Shown: positions 7,388 through 16,161, counted from the first letter of the stretch. The stretch is 64,000 bases of DNA from Pseudoruegeria sp. SK021 (GCF_002119405.1 NZ_MTBG01000004.1:62001-126000), one strand, 5' to 3'. Notes: generated by a model not told the origin, from the sequence alone. A program made the numbers and translations.

Positions 7388-9264
7388 TCGGCGGCGTCCT
7401 GTGTCAGGGCAGGGGCGGTCTGCAATGAGACCGTGAAGCGGGCACCGCCCTCGGGTCGGTTCTCGGCCCGCAATGCACCCTCAAAATCCTTAACGATGTT
7501 AAAACTGATCGACAGTCCCAAACCCAACCCCTTGCCAACGTCCTTGGTGGTGAAAAAGGGATCGAATATCCGCGGCAACACCTCGGGGGCAATCCCGTCG
7601 CCGTTGTCCTGAACCACAAGCATGATTTGATCGCGATCTTGCGTGATGTCGATGTCGATTTCAGGGCGACGCCCCTCTGGTACGGCGTCGAGGGCATTGC
7701 CCACCAAATTCATCATCACGTGCTGCAATCGGACCTGCCCCCCCAGAACCCAGAGGTCCTGATTGCCGGTGATCGTCACTTTGGCATCGGCCCGTTCCAG
7801 CCGCCCTTGTAGCAAGGCCAGCGTTTCGTTCAGGGTGTCCCGCAACGACACCCGTTCGACGGTGTCCTGAGACCGTCGGGCAAAGCGAGTCAGGTGCCGC
7901 GACAGCTGCGCCATCCGTTCGGTCAGCCGCTGGATGCGGGTCAGATTTTCGCGGGCTTTTTCTGTGGCCCCGGCATCGACAAAGGCCGCGGCGTTTTCGG
8001 CATAAGTGCGGATCGCCGTCAGCGGTTGATTGAATTCATGGGTCAGTGCCGCCGACATCTGCCCCAGAGCCGCCAGTTTCCCGGCTTGGATCAGTTCGGA
8101 TTGCGATTGACGCAAACTGGCTTCGGCCGCGCGCCGCTCGCCCACTTCTGAGCGCAGTTTTTGATTGACGGCGCTCAGGTCGTGGGTGCGTTCAAGGACC
8201 CGTTGTTCCAGCACTGCTTGCATCCGCTCGCGCACGCGCAAATGCTCTAGCAACCGCTGCCGCCTCTGCCAGATCACGGTTGCCGTGGCGCAAATCGCCA
8301 AACCGCATGCCAGAAGCAGCAGTACCATGTACCACAGGCGATGATGCACCTCTGTCGTGTCCATCAACAGATGCAGCGTCCAACCTTCGGCCATCATCGG
8401 TTCGGTCAGATGGAGGAAAGCGCCGGTTTGCACTTCCGAGCGATCGGTCGGGGCGCGAACGACGGGCAGTTGATTGTCCAGCCAGCTTCCGATCTGGGTA
8501 ATCGGCGCAGGTGTGATGACAGACAGGTCAAACTGCCGGGCCGTGGCAATTCGCAGTGCATCCTCCGGGTCGATCGGGGCCAGCGTGGTGAGGCGAAAGA
8601 TCGGATTGCCCGACAGGATCACGACGCCGGACCCGTCGGACAGAAAGACCTGATAGGGGCTGAGGCGCAGGTCGCGTTCCAGCGCGTCGACCTCAATCTT
8701 GACCGTCATGACCCCAAGGGTGCGGTCGCCATCACGCACCGGGGCCGCGAAATAATAACCCCGTTGCCGGGTGCGCGTGCCCAGCCCGAAAAACCGTCCA
8801 AGTCGGCCTTCGGCGGCCTCGCGGAAATAGGGCCGAAAGCCGTAATTCATGCCTTTGAAACTGTCGCTGTCGGATTCGTTTGACGCGGCGACGGTCATCC
8901 CCGTCATATTCATCAGATAGGTCACCGAGGTTCCCGACGCGACATTCCAGATTTCCATCTCGGCTTGCAGGTCATCACGGGCCGCAGCATCCGACGGATC
9001 GCGCAACACCGCAAGAACCCGGGGGTCTCGGGCATAGATCGGGGCAAGCATGCGATATCGGTTCAGCCAGCCCCGGGTCATTTCGCCGTATAGATCAAGC
9101 GCCTCATAGCCATCTCGGGCCAATTCCAGGTGAAATGTCCGGGCCATCGCGCGGTACCCGACGACCGAGGACGCGGCCAGAAGCGCCGCCAAAAGGCCGA
9201 TGACAAGCGCTGTGCGCGGCAGCGCTCTGGCGGTTACGCTGTCGGTTTTGGCAGTTTTGGGCAT
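7384..9264 (-). CDS. dctB: DctB-like membrane sensor histidine kinase
   Basis: 626 residues. An N-terminal transmembrane helix, a periplasmic sensing region of about 270 residues of the double-PAS (dCache-like) DctB type, a second helix, a coiled-coil linker, then the kinase core: H-box ALTHEFNQPLTAIRTYAENA, N-box NLVGNALDAV, G1 DNGDGIAP, F-box PFFTTK, G2 GKGLGLGLSI. It probably senses the TRAP substrate and phosphorylates the downstream DctD-like protein, whose ATG overlaps this stop (ATGA). The ATG at 9264 is chosen because it is followed immediately by the first membrane helix; the frame stays open far upstream but is antisense to the next gene. Confidence 0.93.
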   Translation of the reverse strand: MPKTAKTDSVTARALPRTALVIGLLAALLAASSVVGYRAMARTFHLELARDGYEALDLYGEMTRGWLNRYRMLAPIYARDPRVLAVLRDPSDAAARDDLQAEMEIWNVASGTSVTYLMNMTGMTVAASNESDSDSFKGMNYGFRPYFREAAEGRLGRFFGLGTRTRQRGYYFAAPVRDGDRTLGVMTVKIEVDALERDLRLSPYQVFLSDGSGVVILSGNPIFRLTTLAPIDPEDALRIATARQFDLSVITPAPITQIGSWLDNQLPVVRAPTDRSEVQTGAFLHLTEPMMAEGWTLHLLMDTTEVHHRLWYMVLLLLACGLAICATATVIWQRRQRLLEHLRVRERMQAVLEQRVLERTHDLSAVNQKLRSEVGERRAAEASLRQSQSELIQAGKLAALGQMSAALTHEFNQPLTAIRTYAENAAAFVDAGATEKARENLTRIQRLTERMAQLSRHLTRFARRSQDTVERVSLRDTLNETLALLQGRLERADAKVTITGNQDLWVLGGQVRLQHVMMNLVGNALDAVPEGRRPEIDIDITQDRDQIMLVVQDNGDGIAPEVLPRIFDPFFTTKDVGKGLGLGLSISFNIVKDFEGALRAENRPEGGARFTVSLQTAPALTQDAAE

Positions 9265-9582
9265 GTGAGGCGCCTTTCCGCCCCTATCTGACAGCGCCGG
9301 GCTGGTGCTGTCAAAGACCGGTATCGGGGTGGCGCAACTTTCACGCAAGAAAACCGCTTGCTTCCTGATCGCGTGCGGCTTGTTCTGTCCCGAGGGCCCC
9401 GATCTGCGGCTACACCGCCCTTCGATGCCCCGGCTGTGATGCCCGCGTTGTTCAGGACAGTCTTGCGATGGACGCCCGCGATAGGCCGCTGATTTTGTTA
9501 GGCGTTTTTGTGACTGTGGGTATACTTGGGACGCAAACCCGCCACAGACGCCTCGTCTCAAACCGAAAGTCGATTGCCTCAA
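9265..9582. other. 318-bp divergent intergenic region
   Basis: It separates the dctB-like gene (minus) from the FAD-linked dehydrogenase (plus) and must contain both promoters. No clear palindrome, promoter consensus or small gene was recognised. The TTG at 9526 would extend the dehydrogenase by 19 residues that do not resemble the family. Confidence 0.5.
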
Positions 9583-11007
9583 ATGACCGCTCTTGATGAC
9601 CTTTCGCGCATTCTGGGCGCGGCCCATGTTCTGTCCGACCCTAAGGATGTCGCGCCCTATCTCACCGATTGGACGGGCGATTATCGGTCTGAGAGTTGCC
9701 TCGTTCTGCGACCCGGTTCGACAGACGAGGTCGCCGCAGTCATGGTATATTGCCACCGGGCGGGCCTGCAGGTCATCCCGCAAGGCGGCAATACCGGGTT
9801 GGTGGGCGGGGCTGTGGCCAGCGATGCGGTCCGCTGCGTGATCCTCAACCTTGGCAGGATGACCCGGATCCGGCAGATCGATGCGGCCAACCATACGTTG
9901 GCGGCAGATGCCGGGTGCATTGTGCAAACCCTCTGTGATGCCGCCGCCGCGCAGGACCGGCTGTTTCCGCTGTCGTTCGGGGCCATGGGGTCGGCGCAGA
10001 TCGGGGGCGCGGTCTCGACCAATGCGGGTGGGCTGAACGTGCTGCGCTTTGGCATGGTGCGGGATTTGGTGCTGGGGTTGGAAGTGGTGCTGGTGGATGG
10101 CCAAGTGCTGAATCTGATGTCGGGTTTGCGCAAAGACAATCGCGGCATCGACCTGAAGCAAATGTTTATCGCGGCAGAAGGAACCTTGGGCATCATCACC
10201 GGGGTGACGGTGAAGCTGTTCCCCCAGCATACCTCCGAAGAGACGGCCTTTGTGGCCCTGCGGGATCTGGACGCCGCGATCGCCTTGTTCGGGCAGGCGC
10301 GTGCCCATTGCGCCGATCTGTTGACCGCGTTCGAACTGATCCCGCAGGCCTGTATTGATCTTGGACTGGCTTATCAGTCCGATCTCCGCGCGCCTCTGGC
10401 CGAACGTCATGACTATTATGTCTTGTTGAAACTCAGCTGTTCCGGACCGATCGATCTGCGCGAGCTGACTGAACAGTTCATCGCCTCTGCCATGGAGGAG
10501 GGGCTTGTCGTCGACGGCACCCTTGCCAGCAACGGCCAGCAATCTGCCGCGATGTGGGCCATCCGCGAGGCGTTGGTGCTGGCGCAGGCCCCGGTGGAAC
10601 GGCATCTGCGCACCGATGTCTCGGTCCGGGTGGCCGACATCCCGGCCTTCATTCGCGCCGCGGATGCGGCAATGGCAGACGCGGCGCCAGAATGGAAACG
10701 ACTGGCCTATGGCCACATCGGCGACGGCAATGTGCACTACAATATGTTGCCGCCAGAGACGCTGGCGATTGACGGCCGATGCAGGATGATTCCGGTGTTG
10801 CTGAACCGGCTTTACGACGTGCTTGACGGGTTCGATGGCAGCTTGAGCGCCGAGCATGGGATTGGCAGAACGCGGCGCCAAGCCTATAGAGACCATGCCG
10901 ATCCTGCGGTCCTTGCGCTTTCGGCGGCGATCAAGGCGCTGATGGATCCGGACGGCACCCTGAACCCCGGTTCCCTGTTTTTATCGGCCCAAGATGCGCC
11001 CCGGTGA
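9583..11007 (+). CDS. FAD-linked D-2-hydroxyacid dehydrogenase (D-2-hydroxyglutarate/D-lactate type)
   Basis: 474 residues: FAD-binding PCMH domain (about 35-215; pyrophosphate loop PQGGNTGLVGG) and a C-terminal FAD-oxidase domain with metal-binding motifs GHIGDGNVHYN and SAEHGIGRTRR. The family oxidises D-2-hydroxy acids (D-2-hydroxyglutarate, D-lactate, glycolate) and passes electrons to ETF or quinone. The N-terminal pattern YLTDWTGDYR is typical of the D-2-hydroxyglutarate dehydrogenase branch. It differs clearly from the GlcD at 53.7 kb. Start 9583 is the only ATG near the conserved N-terminus, although its ribosome site is weak. Exact substrate unproven. Confidence 0.9.
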   Translation: MTALDDLSRILGAAHVLSDPKDVAPYLTDWTGDYRSESCLVLRPGSTDEVAAVMVYCHRAGLQVIPQGGNTGLVGGAVASDAVRCVILNLGRMTRIRQIDAANHTLAADAGCIVQTLCDAAAAQDRLFPLSFGAMGSAQIGGAVSTNAGGLNVLRFGMVRDLVLGLEVVLVDGQVLNLMSGLRKDNRGIDLKQMFIAAEGTLGIITGVTVKLFPQHTSEETAFVALRDLDAAIALFGQARAHCADLLTAFELIPQACIDLGLAYQSDLRAPLAERHDYYVLLKLSCSGPIDLRELTEQFIASAMEEGLVVDGTLASNGQQSAAMWAIREALVLAQAPVERHLRTDVSVRVADIPAFIRAADAAMADAAPEWKRLAYGHIGDGNVHYNMLPPETLAIDGRCRMIPVLLNRLYDVLDGFDGSLSAEHGIGRTRRQAYRDHADPAVLALSAAIKALMDPDGTLNPGSLFLSAQDAPR

Positions 11008-11028
11008 TTAAGAGGCTGAAGGCAATGT

Positions 11029-11052
11029 CACGAGACGCTTGCAAATCTCGTG
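11029..11052. repeat. Small inverted repeat after the dehydrogenase gene
   Basis: CACGAGA (11029-11035) pairs with TCTCGTG (11046-11052) across a 10-nt loop, 22 bp after the stop codon. It lacks a T run, so a terminator role is uncertain. Confidence 0.35.
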
Positions 11053-11193
11053 CTGGCGCTTTATAGACGTCGAGTGGAGTTGTCTTTCACCGAATCTTCC
11101 GACGCTTCGTGCAGGTAGAATGTTTCAGAATTAGACCGCACTGCAAGACGTTCACAGGCATATTGCCTGTGTCAATTATTCGGAGATACACGG

Positions 11194-11400
11194 ATGGCCA
11201 ACGGCACCGTAAAATGGTTCAACTCTACTAAAGGCTTCGGCTTTATCGCACCCGACAATGGCGGCAACGATGTGTTTGTACACATTTCCGCAGTTGAGCG
11301 CGCTGGTCTGACCGGCCTCAAGGACAACCAAAAGGTGTCCTATGAGCTGGAAACCGGTCGTGACGGCAAGCAGTCGGCTGGCGATCTGGCCCTCCTCTGA
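11194..11400 (+). CDS. Cold-shock domain protein (CspA family)
   Basis: 68 residues forming a single cold-shock OB-fold with both RNA-binding motifs, RNP1 (KGFGFI) and RNP2 (VFVHIS). Such proteins bind single-stranded RNA/DNA and melt mRNA secondary structure. The 186-bp stretch before it is long for so small a gene, which fits the long 5' leader commonly seen in csp mRNAs, though I cannot show cold regulation. It is monocistronic: its own terminator follows and the next gene is on the other strand. Confidence 0.97.
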   Translation: MANGTVKWFNSTKGFGFIAPDNGGNDVFVHISAVERAGLTGLKDNQKVSYELETGRDGKQSAGDLALL

Positions 11401-11439
11401 GGACATCTGACGGTTTTCCGTCAGAAGAATGAATTTGGG

Positions 11440-11472
11440 AATGGCGGCCGGATCACCGAGCCGCCATTTTTG
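11440..11472 (+). terminator. Terminator of the cold-shock gene
   Basis: AATGGCGG (11440-11447) pairs with CCGCCATT (11461-11468) and the descending arm runs into TTTTTG. A smaller CTGACGG/CCGTCAG hairpin (11407-11424) precedes it. Confidence 0.8.
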
Positions 11473-11488
11473 TTATGTCAGGCCAAGA

Positions 11489-12388
11489 TTATGGCCACTG
11501 CACGCCTCTGCGATTCAGCGCGACCGCGTAAAGGCTGGTGGTGCCGGTAATGAAAAGCTGGTGCTTGCCCCGTCCGCCGAAACACACATTCGAGACGATT
11601 TCTGGAGTCAAGATTTTGCCCATCAGGTGACCGTCTGGGGCGATGCAGTGCACGCCATCCCCAGCCGAGGTCCAGATGTTTCCGTCGGTATCCACCCGGA
11701 ACCCGTCCGACGCGCCGGTGTCGACCACATGAAACACCGCGCCGCCACTTAAATCGCCATCATCCGAGCAATCGAAGACCCGCATGTGTTTGGGATCGTC
11801 GGTGAACATCCGGCCAGTATCGGCGACGTAAAGCTTGGCCTCGTCCGGCGAAAAGGCAAGGCCGTTGGGACAGTTCGCGTCATCCACCTTGACCTCGATC
11901 GCCCCTGTTGCGGGATCCACACGATAGAGGTTGCAGGGCAATTCTTGTTCGGATTTATGGCCTTCGTAATCAGAGCCGATGCCATAATGTGGGTCTGTAA
12001 ACCAGATCGACCCGTCGGATTTCACCACCACATCATTGGGCGAATTCAGGCGCTTGCCTTGGAAACTATCGGCGATCACCGTGATGGAGCCGTCAAGTTC
12101 TGTCCGGGTAACCCGGCGTGTGCCATGCTCGCAGGAAATGAGACGGCCCTGACGGTCGCGGGTGTGGCCATTGGTGAAATTAGATGGCTCGCGGTAGGTG
12201 CTAAGCCCCGAGCCGGGTGTCCAGCGCAGGATCCGGTTGTTGGGGATGTCGGAAAATAACAGGCAATTTGCGTCTCCGAACCAAACCGGGCCTTCGGTCC
12301 AGTCGAACCCGGTCGCCAGTTGCTTGACCGGTGCATTGAACAGCACATAGGATTGAAAAATGGGGTCAATAATCTGGAAAAATGACAT
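11489..12388 (-). CDS. SMP-30/gluconolactonase/LRE family lactonase
   Basis: 299 residues forming a six-bladed beta-propeller lactonase. The divalent-metal ligands are recognisable: Glu32 in DWTEGPVW, Asn118 in SPNDV, Asn175 in CPNGLAFS and Asp190 in VADTG. The family opens sugar lactones such as glucono-1,5-lactone. It has no signal peptide, and GGGAGA precedes the ATG. It is divergent from a gluconate 5-dehydrogenase gene, so a lactone to gluconate to 5-ketogluconate route is plausible. Other sugar lactones are equally possible. Confidence 0.9.
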   Translation of the reverse strand: MSFFQIIDPIFQSYVLFNAPVKQLATGFDWTEGPVWFGDANCLLFSDIPNNRILRWTPGSGLSTYREPSNFTNGHTRDRQGRLISCEHGTRRVTRTELDGSITVIADSFQGKRLNSPNDVVVKSDGSIWFTDPHYGIGSDYEGHKSEQELPCNLYRVDPATGAIEVKVDDANCPNGLAFSPDEAKLYVADTGRMFTDDPKHMRVFDCSDDGDLSGGAVFHVVDTGASDGFRVDTDGNIWTSAGDGVHCIAPDGHLMGKILTPEIVSNVCFGGRGKHQLFITGTTSLYAVALNRRGVQWP

Positions 12389-12491
12389 AAACGTCTCCCT
12401 TGTCGCTGACCTGCCGGTCTATGGTGGGTCACAGGTGGCGCCGGCTTCGATCGCGGGCAATCTCGGCGTTGTGTTCGTTGGCGTCAACCGT

Positions 12492-12540
12492 CTTGATCGG
12501 GCGCAGCAGGGGGCCTGCTGGATCAAGGAATGATCCTTGA
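12492..12540. repeat. Nested inverted repeats between lactonase and gluconate 5-dehydrogenase genes
   Basis: A two-part hairpin has CTTGATC (12492-12498) pairing with GATCAAG (12521-12527) and, inside it, CAGCAGG (12504-12510) pairing with CCTGCTG (12514-12520). The right arm overlaps two further palindromes, GGATCA/TGATCC (12520-12536) and TCAAGG/CCTTGA (12523-12540). It could be a regulator site or alternative RNA structures. Confidence 0.55.
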
Positions 12541-12546
12541 CGCCGA

Positions 12547-12562
12547 ATGATACCGATAACAT
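12547..12562. promoter_or_regulatory. GntR/IdnR-type (LacI-family) operator candidate
   Basis: ATGATACCGATAACAT matches the ATGTTA-N4-TAACAT operator of the Escherichia coli gluconate repressors GntR/IdnR at 11 of 12 defined positions and has the central CG typical of LacI-family sites. It lies 50 bp before the gluconate 5-dehydrogenase start and could serve both divergent genes. The cognate regulator is not adjacent; the LacI-family gene at 42.6 kb is a candidate. Confidence 0.6.
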
Positions 12563-12611
12563 AACGACCGGAAGCCGGAATTGCCGGGCGACGCAAACGG
12601 GAGGACACAAC

Positions 12612-13385
12612 ATGGCTGAGTCTCAGGAATTGTTCAATCTGACCGGACGGCGGGCTCTGATCACGGGGTCGTCGCAAGGGATCGGCTTCGCGCTTGCCCG
12701 TGGGTTGATGCAGGCCGGGGCCGAGATTGTCCTGAATGGCCGCGATTCCGACAAGCTGTCGACCGCAGCTGCCACGCTGCGATCCGAAGGCGGTGTGATC
12801 CATGAGTTGCCGTTCGACGCCACCGATCATGCCGCTGTGCGGGCTGCCGTCGACGGTTTCGAAGCGGCCTCCGGCGCCATCGATATTCTGGTGAACAATG
12901 CCGGAATGCAGCACCGGGCCGAATTGCAGGATTTTCCACCCGAGGCGTTCGAGAAACTGCTTCAGACCAACATTGCGTCGGTCTTTCACGTCGGGCAGGC
13001 GGTGTCGCGCCACATGATTGCCCGGGGCGCGGGTAAGATCATCAATATCGCATCGGTGCAAACTGCACTCGCGCGGCCCGGGATCGCGCCCTATACCGCC
13101 ACCAAAGGCGCGGTCGGCAATCTGACCAAAGGCATGGCGACCGATTGGGCGAAATATGGACTTCAGTGCAATGCCATTGCGCCGGGCTATTTTGACACGC
13201 CACTCAACGCTGCGCTGGTTGCCGATCCGACCTTCAGTGCTTGGCTGGAAAAACGCACCCCTGCGGGTCGTTGGGGCAATGTCGATGAATTGGTCGGTGC
13301 GTGTGTGTTCCTGAGCGCGCCAGCCTCAAGCTTTGTGAACGGTCATATCTTGTATGTCGACGGTGGCATCACGGCCTCGCTTTAG
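12612..13385 (+). CDS. gno: Gluconate 5-dehydrogenase (SDR family)
   Basis: 257 residues, classical short-chain dehydrogenase: cofactor loop TGSSQGIG, NNAG motif, and catalytic Ser-Tyr-x-x-x-Lys (ASVQTAL...YTATK). The N-terminal sequence LFNLTGRRALITGSSQGIG and VLNGRD are characteristic of gluconate 5-dehydrogenases (IdnO/Gno), which interconvert D-gluconate and 5-keto-D-gluconate with NADP(H). The ATG at 12612 has an upstream GGGAGGAC site; the longer frame from 12537 would cover the putative operator region. Context (lactonase opposite, gluconate-type operator) supports the assignment. Confidence 0.88.
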   Translation: MAESQELFNLTGRRALITGSSQGIGFALARGLMQAGAEIVLNGRDSDKLSTAAATLRSEGGVIHELPFDATDHAAVRAAVDGFEAASGAIDILVNNAGMQHRAELQDFPPEAFEKLLQTNIASVFHVGQAVSRHMIARGAGKIINIASVQTALARPGIAPYTATKGAVGNLTKGMATDWAKYGLQCNAIAPGYFDTPLNAALVADPTFSAWLEKRTPAGRWGNVDELVGACVFLSAPASSFVNGHILYVDGGITASL

Positions 13386-13392
13386 GCAGTTC

Positions 13393-13800
13393 CTAGGCTG
13401 GGCCGGTCGATTGGGCGAGATCGCGTAGGATTTCCAGTGCCTCGTCCTGACGTCCATCCGGCACGAATAGGTGGTCATGGAAATAACCTGAGACCGGGTT
13501 CACGCCGATGCCGCCTTGCGCCAGCGCCTGTGTGATCCGGGCCAGAAATCCAACGGCGGCAAGCGAGGAATGCACCTGCAAGGTGATCATCCGGCAAGGA
13601 AAGTCCCAGGTCATCCCCTGCGCCTCTGCGGTGTCTTTCGGGACAATGACCGTGGTTCCCTCGGCCTCTCGGCAGGTCATCACAGGGTCCAGACCCGCAG
13701 GAACGATCCCGTCCGCTACGGTCGCAAAAACAAAGAGACCGCCCACCAAGTCGGCGGACATGGTACGCAACAATTTGGTGAGGTCTGTTTCTCCGGTCAT
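13393..13800 (-). CDS. ACT-domain protein (COG3602 type)
   Basis: 135 residues. The N-terminal half resembles the small domain of COG3602 proteins (LLRTMSADLVGGLFVFAT), and the C-terminal half is an ACT domain with an LAAVGFLARITQALAQGGIGVNPVSGYFHDHLFVP core. ACT domains bind amino acids or other small ligands; no enzyme domain is attached, so a ligand sensor or modulator role is inferred. Its ATG overlaps the stop of the truncated kinase gene upstream (ATGA), giving it translational coupling to a broken gene. The gluconate 5-dehydrogenase gene converges 7 bp away. Confidence 0.85.
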   Translation of the reverse strand: MTGETDLTKLLRTMSADLVGGLFVFATVADGIVPAGLDPVMTCREAEGTTVIVPKDTAEAQGMTWDFPCRMITLQVHSSLAAVGFLARITQALAQGGIGVNPVSGYFHDHLFVPDGRQDEALEILRDLAQSTGPA

Positions 13801-14147
13801 GGCCGTCCTTCCATCAGGGCAAATGTTTTATCGAAACATACTAGTGTTCCGAAATTGCCAGCACGCGTCGAATCGAAGGTCGAGCAATACTTGAATTCGA
13901 TCTGGCGGCAACCTTGCGCCAACAACCAGTCCAAGGCCGCACAAGCATCGTCTATGGCTTGTTGCCCCGCGACCGAACGACCTTTCAGCGAAACTCCACC
14001 CGCGTCTATTTCTGAAGGCGCGTCGGTTCTCGGAACCTCCGGACATTGCGCCGTCCGCAGCCCGCCGTCAGGCGTTACGCCCCTGACCAGCATGTTGGCG
14101 TTGTCGCGCGATTTTATATAGTCGTCCGCACTCACACCCATCAGCAT
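13797..14147 (-). pseudogene. Truncated four-carbon acid sugar kinase (OtnK/DUF1537) remnant
   Basis: The 116-residue product aligns by eye with only the N-terminal domain of DUF1537 kinases (OtnK, about 420 residues). The hallmark IEFKYCSTFDST is intact near residues 89-100, but the normally invariant substrate motif DDFTGA(T/S)D is degraded to DDYIKSRD, and the sequence stops soon after a corrupted NIGP block (NFGT). The nucleotide-binding C-terminal domain is gone, replaced by the ACT gene. A GGAGG site still precedes the ATG. OtnK enzymes phosphorylate 3-oxo-tetronates; this one cannot be an active kinase in that form. It could still be translated to feed the coupled ACT gene. Confidence 0.8.
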
Positions 14148-14350
14148 CTCAGACCTCCGCGAACGATCCCGCGTCACTGGCCGCCACCGCTGCGCTGCTT
14201 TCTCTGGTCAAGATAGGGTAGTCGGGACAGAGGCCGCGATCAAGGCATCGCGCCGATGTCGATTCTGATCGCGCCAAAGACATGACTAATCGATATTATG
14301 ACAAATAACTGCGCTTTTATGCTGGTCCCAAGCCGTCGCCCGGGTCTGGT

Positions 14351-16150
14351 TTAACCTGCCATGGTTGTGCTGTCCGTGCGATAAAGCGGTCCCAGTTTTG
14401 GGCCCGAACGTTTCCGGCCTCGCACGATCTTGGCGGCCTGTTTGTCGGCCCGGCGCAGACAGGTCACGAAGGTGTCCGGGCTCCAGCCTGCGGTTGGGGC
14501 CGCGTCATCGGCAAAGGCATTGCGTTCAAGCACGGCCCAAGATTTGGCAAGGTCGGGATACCGAGCTTGCAAATCGTTGCTCTGTCCGGTTGCTGTGGTG
14601 CCTTCGGCCATCAGCCAAGCTTGTGCCGCCGCATAAAGCGCCTGCACGTTGCCCGATCTCGCGGCCATGTCGGCTTGGCGCAAGGCTTGGGCGCGGCGCT
14701 CTGGATTGCTTGGGCGGCGGTCACTTGACGGTGCCTGCCGTGCCCGCAACGCCTTGATCCCAAACAGTGCCCCGATTGCCGCCGCAAGGACCCCGGCGGC
14801 AATCAGCCGCTTGTGCAGCAGTGACATGGCTGGCGGAAGCGTCTCAACCGTGGTGGGTTCCACCGCCGTCATCTCGGGCGTCGGCGCAAGTGGTGCAGCG
14901 GGACCAAGAACTTCAATGCGTTGGGCGGGCAGTACTGCGGTTTGTTGGGTTTCCGTGTCCGTATTGAACCAATTCAACCGAATTTCTGGCAGGGTAACGC
15001 TGCCGCCTTGGGTCGGGACGACGGAATAGCGGAACTCTCGAATTGCGGCATTGCTGTCGCCAGCGCGGACAGTCCGGGCATCGCTGTCGTCCAGATAGAT
15101 GCGCACCCCGTCGACGGCACCGATGTCCAGATCAGGAAGCTGCACACCGGTGGCCCCGATGGCAAGAACCTGAATGACCCGTGTGACGGCTTCGCCTGCC
15201 GTGAAGGTCGGCGATTGCGGCTCCCACTGCGCGCTGATCTGGACGGCTTTGGCCGGCAGAAACCAGCCCGGCTCTGTCGAGGGATCGGCTTTGATCTTCA
15301 GCGTCAATGGCTCCGAGCGGACCGTCACCTCGGTGCCGCGCCCCATGATTGCGGCAAGCGGGTCGGCCATCATCCCGGCAAACGGCGAATTTGCAAACGG
15401 GGAACCGCCCGGCATCGCTTGGAACGGGCCGCCCGTGAACCGCCCGCGCCCAGCCGGATCGTCAATAACCGCATTCAAACGGATGGGCGGCAGGGTCAAG
15501 GTGCCGCTGGTTTGCGCCCGCAACAGGTAGTCACGCTCCACAGTAACAATGGGCGCGCCATTTTCGCTGCCATGCTCGATCCGATCTGGGCCGTTGGGAC
15601 TGAGCAGGAAGTCACGGCTGTCCGGCACGACAATTTCGGCGCTCTGCAAGCTGGTCTTGCTGGTGACCCGCAAGGTGATCGGAATTTCCTGCTGGACATA
15701 GTAGTTCCCCGGTGCAGCCGTGACCGAGATCTCGGGCGCTCCAGCTACAACGCTTTCCGGCATGTCGGCAGGATCGCGCACGTCGATCTCAATAGCAGCA
15801 CTGCTGGCGGACCCGGCATAGAGTTCCGGGATGGTCAGGGTGCCGCGCGATTTGGGCCGCAGGGTGATCAGCCAGACCAAGCGCTCTGAGCGGTCGCCAT
15901 TGACGATCCGGGTCTGCCGGGATTGCCCGGTCGCCACCACCTCGAAGTCCGCACGCAAGGGTGCCAGATCAGGTGCGGCGGTCAATTCAGCCGCATCACC
16001 GCCCAGCATCAACTGAAGGGTGTCGCCGTCTGCAACCTGCTGCGTCGTGACGCTGGCGTCGAGACCGGCAGCCCCGACCAGACCGGGCGCCGCCAAGGCG
16101 ACCGCGAAGACAAGGCCGATCAGGCCAGACGCTGGCATCCATCGGGTCAT
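14351..16150 (-). CDS. batD: BatD-like membrane protein
   Basis: 599 residues: N-terminal signal or anchor helix, long beta-rich periplasmic region with the BatD features (EIDVRDP, YYVQQEIPITLRV, and a later LPDLDIG / FRYSVVPTQGGSVTLPEIRLNWFN segment), one transmembrane helix near residue 445, and a cytoplasmic tail with an alpha-helical region. BatD belongs to the Bacteroides aerotolerance set and probably scaffolds the VWA proteins. The ATG at 16150 has an AGGAG site; a GTG at 16163-16165 would overlap the upstream stop by 4 nt and is the alternative start. Last gene of the moxR-bat operon. Confidence 0.85.
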   Translation of the reverse strand: MTRWMPASGLIGLVFAVALAAPGLVGAAGLDASVTTQQVADGDTLQLMLGGDAAELTAAPDLAPLRADFEVVATGQSRQTRIVNGDRSERLVWLITLRPKSRGTLTIPELYAGSASSAAIEIDVRDPADMPESVVAGAPEISVTAAPGNYYVQQEIPITLRVTSKTSLQSAEIVVPDSRDFLLSPNGPDRIEHGSENGAPIVTVERDYLLRAQTSGTLTLPPIRLNAVIDDPAGRGRFTGGPFQAMPGGSPFANSPFAGMMADPLAAIMGRGTEVTVRSEPLTLKIKADPSTEPGWFLPAKAVQISAQWEPQSPTFTAGEAVTRVIQVLAIGATGVQLPDLDIGAVDGVRIYLDDSDARTVRAGDSNAAIREFRYSVVPTQGGSVTLPEIRLNWFNTDTETQQTAVLPAQRIEVLGPAAPLAPTPEMTAVEPTTVETLPPAMSLLHKRLIAAGVLAAAIGALFGIKALRARQAPSSDRRPSNPERRAQALRQADMAARSGNVQALYAAAQAWLMAEGTTATGQSNDLQARYPDLAKSWAVLERNAFADDAAPTAGWSPDTFVTCLRRADKQAAKIVRGRKRSGPKLGPLYRTDSTTMAG

Positions 16151-16161
16151 TTGTACGCTCC

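Noticed and set aside
9265-10896. Very long minus-strand frame extending the DctB-like kinase to 1170 residues
   Set aside because: The part beyond 9264 is antisense to the FAD-linked dehydrogenase, has no family features, and the kinase N-terminal membrane helix starts directly after the ATG at 9264.
13393-14147. Toxin-antitoxin pair (two small overlapping genes)
   Set aside because: One product is a COG3602 ACT-domain protein and the other a recognisable fragment of a DUF1537 kinase; neither resembles a toxin or antitoxin.
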